Positions 60,148 through 64,000 of a stretch of 64,000 nt of DNA are shown here, piece by piece; the stretch's first letter is position 1, and each line of letters begins with the position of its first letter. The notes beneath the pieces are model-generated. The model was not told the origin of the DNA. It ran no database searches and saw only the letters and a program-made list of their open reading frames with translations. Origin of the DNA: an uncultured bacterium (GTDB lineage: Bacteria > Cyanobacteriota > Vampirovibrionia > Gastranaerophilales > Gastranaerophilaceae); contig CAROLD010000008.1 of the NCBI GenBank assembly GCA_949035555.1, forward strand, positions 5,678-69,677, in the 5' to 3' direction. Both the position numbers and the translations under genes were made by a program.

Positions 60148-60741
60148 ATGCCTGAAAAGCTGATATACAAAAAAATGCCAATAGAAGAATTAGTTGTATT
60201 ATCACAGCAAGAAGACTTTAAAGCTCTTGAAGAATTGATAAGAAAAATACAGCACGATGTCTATGCAACATTATCATATATGTCAACAAACAATGAAAAT
60301 ATAAATGATCTGACTCAAGATATTCTTCTAAAAGTAGCAAAACATATCCAAAATTTAAAAAACCCCAAATGTTTCAACGGGTGGCTAAATCAAATTATCA
60401 CTAATACGTATTATGATGATTTAAGAAAGCAAAAAAGACATCCTGAAACAATTTCAATAGACTACGAGTGTGAACCTCTTAACCTCGCCGTTAAAATCGA
60501 AATACCGGATAAAAAAAGTAAACCTTTTGAAAAATGTATAAATGCAGAATGCGAAAAATTAATAAAATCAGCAATTCGAGAACTTCCTGAAGCCTTTAGA
60601 ATTGCTATAATTCTGAGAGAATTTCAGGGACTAAGCTACGAAGAAATTGCTCAAACAACAAATTCCAGCATAGGTACAGTTAAATCTAGAATTTCCAGAG
60701 CAAGAATAAAACTACAAGAAGCGTTAAAAAATTATATCTAA
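60148..60741 (+). CDS. ECF-type RNA polymerase sigma factor
   Basis: A 197-residue sigma-70 family regulator. Region 2 (about 25-95) has DVYATLSYMSTNNENINDLTQDILLKVAKHI and WLNQIITNTYYDDLRKQKR (-10 recognition). Region 4 (about 130-195) has AIRELPEAFRIAIILREFQGLSYEEIAQTTNSSIGTVKSRISRAR (-35 recognition). No region 1.1 or 3, as expected for ECF sigmas. It lies 10 bases before a zinc-finger anti-sigma gene, the usual partner arrangement. Its ribosome-binding site is sequestered in a hairpin. Confidence 0.93.
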   Translation: MPEKLIYKKMPIEELVVLSQQEDFKALEELIRKIQHDVYATLSYMSTNNENINDLTQDILLKVAKHIQNLKNPKCFNGWLNQIITNTYYDDLRKQKRHPETISIDYECEPLNLAVKIEIPDKKSKPFEKCINAECEKLIKSAIRELPEAFRIAIILREFQGLSYEEIAQTTNSSIGTVKSRISRARIKLQEALKNYI

Positions 60742-60751
60742 GGAGAAAAAA

Positions 60752-61273
60752 ATGAATAAAGACTTAACATGCAATCAAGTCGCCGCTCTAATAAATTTTT
60801 ATATAGACGGCAAACTGAACCCCAGATTAAAGGAATATGTCAATATGCATCTGGCAAAATGTCCAGCCTGTCGAAAAAAAATTGAAGAACTCCAAAAAAT
60901 AATGAGCAGATTTAAAAATTTACACTCTCCTGCACAAAAAAAAGAAGAGGAATTAAAAGCTGAGTTCATAAACAATTTGTCGGCTTATGTTGATAATGAA
61001 TTAAATACAAATGAAAATATAAAAATAAAGAAAATGGCAATTTCCAATCCAAACGCAAGAAGAGAACTTGAAGCAATGTATAAATTCAAAAAAGTTGCAG
61101 CATCAGCTTATGAAAAAACAAAAAACGATTCAAAATTTGACTATTCCAAAGATATACTTTCAAAAATTCAAACTCAGCCCGATTATACAACAACATACTT
61201 TTACAAACTGACGGCTGTATTTGTATGCTTAGTACTTGCTATTATCGGCGGATTTATTTATCTATACCTTTAA
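60752..61273 (+). CDS. Membrane-anchored zinc-finger anti-sigma factor
   Basis: A 173-residue protein behind AAGGAG. The N-terminal anti-sigma domain has Cys7 and His33-x3-Cys37-x2-Cys40 (MHLAKCPACRKK), the ZAS zinc site of anti-ECF factors. A second, related helical segment (about 70-120: LSAYVDNELNTNENIKIKKMA) resembles another ZAS domain without the zinc ligands. One membrane helix closes the protein (VFVCLVLAIIGGFIYLYL), leaving almost no extracytoplasmic part, so the signal is unlikely to be sensed by a periplasmic domain. Its stop overlaps a convergent gene by 12 bases. Confidence 0.9.
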   Translation: MNKDLTCNQVAALINFYIDGKLNPRLKEYVNMHLAKCPACRKKIEELQKIMSRFKNLHSPAQKKEEELKAEFINNLSAYVDNELNTNENIKIKKMAISNPNARRELEAMYKFKKVAASAYEKTKNDSKFDYSKDILSKIQTQPDYTTTYFYKLTAVFVCLVLAIIGGFIYLYL

Positions 61274-61897
61274 ATAACCTGATGATGAGTATAAAGTTTT
61301 AGTTCCGAAAGAATTTATAGAAGGTCGCTTGATATATGGTTTTTCAGGCTGATTTTCATCCGAACCAAACTTTGCTATTGCAGTTTTTTGGCGTTTTGAA
61401 GCATACTGGTTTCTTATAATTGGAGTAACAATATTACAAGAAAGAACTGAACCCACAGTTGTGGCAACAAGATCAATACCGTCTTCAAATTCTTTATAAT
61501 TTTTTGTTAATTTTTCGGGTAGATTTTTCACGTCTCGTAAAACCTCAAAATCAAGCTTGCCGATTTTATCTTCAAACGGACTATTTTTAAGGAATTTACT
61601 TACATTTGCAGGAAGCCATTTACCCGATTTTACAAGTTTTGAGGCGATAGACTGAAAGGTTTGTGTGATAAGGTAAAAAGATGCTATATTTACTGCTGCG
61701 TCAGCGGCTTCCTGAGGAATAAGAAACATTTTTTGTTTTGCAGGAATTTTATCATTTATTATAATAGCTGTAATCTGCGCAAGAGATGATAATACCCATC
61801 CGATTACACCTGTATGTATAAGCATTGTACCCGGGTTTTCGCCATAATGTCTTGCTACCCAGTTTAAACCTTTTTTAAATAAAGAAGTATTACTCAT
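61262..61897 (-). CDS. Membrane protein of unknown function, second of a coupled pair
   Basis: A 211-residue protein starting MSNTSLFKKGLNWVARHYG, with about three hydrophobic segments (LIHTGVIGWVLSSLAQITAIII, ADAAVNIASFYLITQTFQSIA, LVATTVGSVLSCNIVTPII). No known domain. The basic N-terminal amphipathic helix and short loops suggest an inner-membrane protein. The start overlaps the upstream gene by 8 bases, which couples their translation. Confidence 0.7.
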   Translation of the reverse strand: MSNTSLFKKGLNWVARHYGENPGTMLIHTGVIGWVLSSLAQITAIIINDKIPAKQKMFLIPQEAADAAVNIASFYLITQTFQSIASKLVKSGKWLPANVSKFLKNSPFEDKIGKLDFEVLRDVKNLPEKLTKNYKEFEDGIDLVATTVGSVLSCNIVTPIIRNQYASKRQKTAIAKFGSDENQPEKPYIKRPSINSFGTKTLYSSSGYLKV

Positions 61898-62480
61898 GTT
61901 CTACCTCCTTATTTTTTGTTTCTAAATTTTTTTTGTCATGTTGATGAATTTTATCAACAAATTTATTGGTTAAAAATTTTGTTAACGGAGCGTCAATCAA
62001 GAAATTTGTAAATACCATAACTCCAAGAGACATTATGGTCCCTAAAGATTTTTTATACTGATTCAAAGTTTTAAGTACAACGTCAGGTATAAATAAACTA
62101 CGCCAATTTTTTAACTTCATTGTTGAAGTTATTTCATTCGGATATTTAGTAAATGCATTAATTAGTTTGATGCAGCCTGCACGGACTGCAACTCCGGTCA
62201 GAGTCCCTGCAATAATTTTAGCTACAGTTCTTGCAGCAGACACTTTTCTTGTATCTTCATCAACATTGGTATTTGCCAAATCAATAAAAGGCTGTGTCAT
62301 TAAAGCTGTAACACCCAAAATTGCCCTATTTTCAGGTGATGAAATATTCTTTCCAATCCATTTTAAAGCTTTTAATGGTTTTTCACCGGAAACAGTCATT
62401 GGTGGAATAACGTCAATAACCCTCTGGACAACAGGGCGATAAACTCTGGATATTGAATTTTTCACTGAGGTTACATTCAT
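61890..62480 (-). CDS. Membrane protein of unknown function, first of a coupled pair
   Basis: A 196-residue protein. I start at the ATG at 62480 (MNVTSVKNSISRV), 7 bases after AGGA; the in-frame ATG at 62486 is too close. Hydrophobic segments lie at about 50-65, 88-105 and 145-165 (SLGTIMSLGVMVFTNFLIDA). The stretch MTVSGEKP near residue 28 resembles a degraded form of the shared N-terminal motif with Phe replaced. The C-terminus is strongly charged. No family recognised. It shares an operon with the next gene. Confidence 0.68.
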   Translation of the reverse strand: MNVTSVKNSISRVYRPVVQRVIDVIPPMTVSGEKPLKALKWIGKNISSPENRAILGVTALMTQPFIDLANTNVDEDTRKVSAARTVAKIIAGTLTGVAVRAGCIKLINAFTKYPNEITSTMKLKNWRSLFIPDVVLKTLNQYKKSLGTIMSLGVMVFTNFLIDAPLTKFLTNKFVDKIHQHDKKNLETKNKEVEHE

Positions 62481-62560
62481 ACACATTCCTACCCGAATAC
62501 ATAAATATTCTAAAACCTATTAATTGCCTGATTTTGCTAGTATATTCATAAAAATTTACA

Positions 62561-62591
62561 AAAAATCGAGGTACAAAACAGATTGTACCTC
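62561..62591. terminator. Intrinsic terminator after glgC
   Basis: Stem GAGGTACAA/TTGTACCTC with loop AACAGA. On the minus strand it is followed by GATTTTTT. Confidence 0.85.
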
Positions 62592-62616
62592 AAAAATTTT
62601 CAAATATAAAATATTA

Positions 62617-63852
62617 TTACAATATTGCACCTTTAGGAACAACAGTAACCCCGCCTTCTGAAACATGGAAACCTCGTTTAAGGTCTTCTTCTCGGTTAAA
62701 ACCGATTTTTGTGTGAGGTGGAATAATAACATTTTTATCAATAATAGCTTTTCTGATCTGGGAATATCTGCCGACTTCAACCTGTTCCATTAAAATACTA
62801 TCGCTAACACTTGAGTAACTATTAATTCTTACCTTTGGAGAGAGTACACAATGAGACAAGCCACCACCGGAAACTATACAGCCTTCGGATACCATTGAAT
62901 TTGTTGCCATACCAACTCTATCCCCTTCTTCCCAAACAAATTTTGCGGGAGGATAATTATAGTTAAAAGTTCTTAAAGGCCATTCTTTTGAATACAAATT
63001 CAATTCAGGAGAATAGTCAAGTAAATCCATATTTGCCTGCCAGTAAGCATCAATACTTCCGACATCTTTCCAATAACCCTGCTCTGCCGAGGTCATACCA
63101 GGAAACGAATTATCTGCAAAATTATAAACAAATATATTTTTACCTTCATTTAACAGCATTGGAATAACATTTTTCCCAAAGTCGTGATTTGATTCTTCAA
63201 TCTGCGCATCTCTATTTAATGCATCCAGAAGAACTTCCTTATCAAAAATATAATTCCCCATAGATGCAAGACACATATCAGGTCTGCCAGGAATAGCTTT
63301 TGGTCTGGATGTAGGTTTTTCTACAAAATTAACAAGACGCCAATCATCATCAACTTCCATAATACCAAACTCTGAAGCATCTTCAATAGGAATAGGAATT
63401 GCAGAAATTGTTAAATCTGACTTTCTGTTTTTGTGAAAATCAAGCATCTGCCCAACCTGCATTTTATAAATATGATCTCCGCCAAATACACAAACATAAC
63501 GCGGATCTTCATCTGTAATATGAAAAACATTTTGATAAATAGCATCAGCAGTACCTTTGTACCAGTCATTGCCGGTTCTCATTTGTGCCGGTGCCAAATC
63601 CACATACTGATTCAAAAATGGAGATAATGTCCATCCTCTTGTAATATGTTTATTTAAGGAATCCGATTTATATTGAGTTAAAACCTTAATTTTATAAAAT
63701 CCTGAATTAATAAAATTGTTAATAACAAAATCAATAATTCTGTAACGTCCGCCAAACGGCACTGCAGGCTTTGCTCTGTCTTTTGTCAACGGGAATAATC
63801 TTTTCCCCTCTCCGCCTGCTAAAATCATAACTAATGCATCTTCAATTGACAT
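62617..63852 (-). CDS. glgC: Glucose-1-phosphate adenylyltransferase
   Basis: Makes ADP-glucose from glucose-1-phosphate and ATP, the committed step of bacterial glycogen synthesis. At 411 residues it is full length. Blocks: MILAGGEGKRLFPLTKDRAKPAVPFGGRYRIIDF (nucleotide site), GTADAIYQN, VFGGDHIYKM, SEFGIMEVD, VEKP (sugar-phosphate Lys) and a C-terminal left-handed beta-helix. AGAGGA precedes the ATG. Its product is the donor for GT5 synthases; the GT5-like gene at 40066 is the only such candidate in this window. Confidence 0.97.
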   Translation of the reverse strand: MSIEDALVMILAGGEGKRLFPLTKDRAKPAVPFGGRYRIIDFVINNFINSGFYKIKVLTQYKSDSLNKHITRGWTLSPFLNQYVDLAPAQMRTGNDWYKGTADAIYQNVFHITDEDPRYVCVFGGDHIYKMQVGQMLDFHKNRKSDLTISAIPIPIEDASEFGIMEVDDDWRLVNFVEKPTSRPKAIPGRPDMCLASMGNYIFDKEVLLDALNRDAQIEESNHDFGKNVIPMLLNEGKNIFVYNFADNSFPGMTSAEQGYWKDVGSIDAYWQANMDLLDYSPELNLYSKEWPLRTFNYNYPPAKFVWEEGDRVGMATNSMVSEGCIVSGGGLSHCVLSPKVRINSYSSVSDSILMEQVEVGRYSQIRKAIIDKNVIIPPHTKIGFNREEDLKRGFHVSEGGVTVVPKGAIL

Positions 63853-63953
63853 ATAAAATCCTCTTTTACTATATAAAAATTATATAATAAACTATTAAAA
63901 AGTTCATTAATACTAAATAATTAATTTACATGGTTAAAAAGGATTAACTTTAA

Positions 63954-63989
63954 CAAAAGCGGGATTTCATTTTTGAAATCCCGCTTTTG
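63954..63989. terminator. Intrinsic terminator near the right edge
   Basis: CAAAAGCGGGATTTCA and its complement form a 16-base-pair stem with loop TTTT. It probably ends a transcript from beyond the right edge. The 100 bases between this hairpin and glgC contain a TATAAT-like minus-strand box (63879-63884) and nothing else I can support. Confidence 0.75.
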
Positions 63990-64000
63990 TTTCTATAAAT

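Overview
The window looks like a chromosome segment of a low-GC, diderm, non-photosynthetic bacterium. The best fit is a gut Melainabacteria/Vampirovibrionia relative of the Gastranaerophilales type. This is inference from gene content: a cyanobacteria/Firmicutes-style ClpC, a Ski2-like helicase with a DSHCT domain, a TonB-ExbB-ExbD set and a TolC-like protein (so an outer membrane), alpha-glucan enzymes (GlgC, GH77, GT5-like, GH13-like), many TPR proteins, and AT-rich codon use throughout. I see no insertion sequence, integrase, prophage block or CRISPR array. The segment reads as ordinary chromosome with many lineage-specific proteins between housekeeping genes. Intrinsic terminators sit between most convergent genes.

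Layout. 0-8 kb: 5' part of a GH13-like protein (minus), ahcY, a TerC/DUF475 membrane protein, two exported beta-rich proteins, uvrA. 8-15 kb: an Asn-rich unknown, then the operon smc-scpA-scpB-metzincin (minus). 15-19.6 kb: a regulator made of four GntR-type DNA-binding domains, then a large TPR protein with dus, and a 53-residue small protein. 19.8-23 kb: infC with a probable AUA start, tRNA-Phe, an HSL-type esterase, a small membrane protein, a UmuC-like polymerase. 23-27.6 kb: two exported VirB10-like proteins followed by tonB-exbB-exbD-exbD. 27.6-32.6 kb: an EF-hand metallopeptidase, a coiled-coil protein, a NAGPA-type glycosidase, a small tagged protein. 32.6-40 kb: helicase, small proteins, serS, clpC. 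40-44 kb: GT5-like membrane-anchored glycosyltransferase, then a PilZ protein with a PLP decarboxylase-fold enzyme. 44.5-51.5 kb: secreted small protein, MarR/EmrA and TolC divergent pair, two-component system, PfkB kinase. 51.6-57 kb: large unknown protein, pnp, GNAT-like protein, tRNA-Lys. 57-64 kb: malQ, TPR-NHL protein, ECF sigma and anti-sigma, two membrane proteins, glgC.

The signal I find most interesting cuts across these regions. At least seven otherwise unrelated proteins (GH13-like, GT5-like, GNAT-like, a small membrane protein and three unknowns) share a bipartite N-terminus: Met, a basic or polar residue, Val/Ile, a polar residue, then within about 45 residues a short hydrophobic-Ser/Thr-Phe-x-Gly/Ala motif, usually near Lys/Arg. 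It looks like a sorting, processing or anchoring tag placed in front of different domains. Other notable points are the quadruple GntR protein, a hairpin plus U-run that buries the ribosome-binding site of an ECF sigma gene, the tail-anchored GT5-like enzyme, and a 36-bp palindrome that holds both ribosome-binding sites of a divergent efflux locus.
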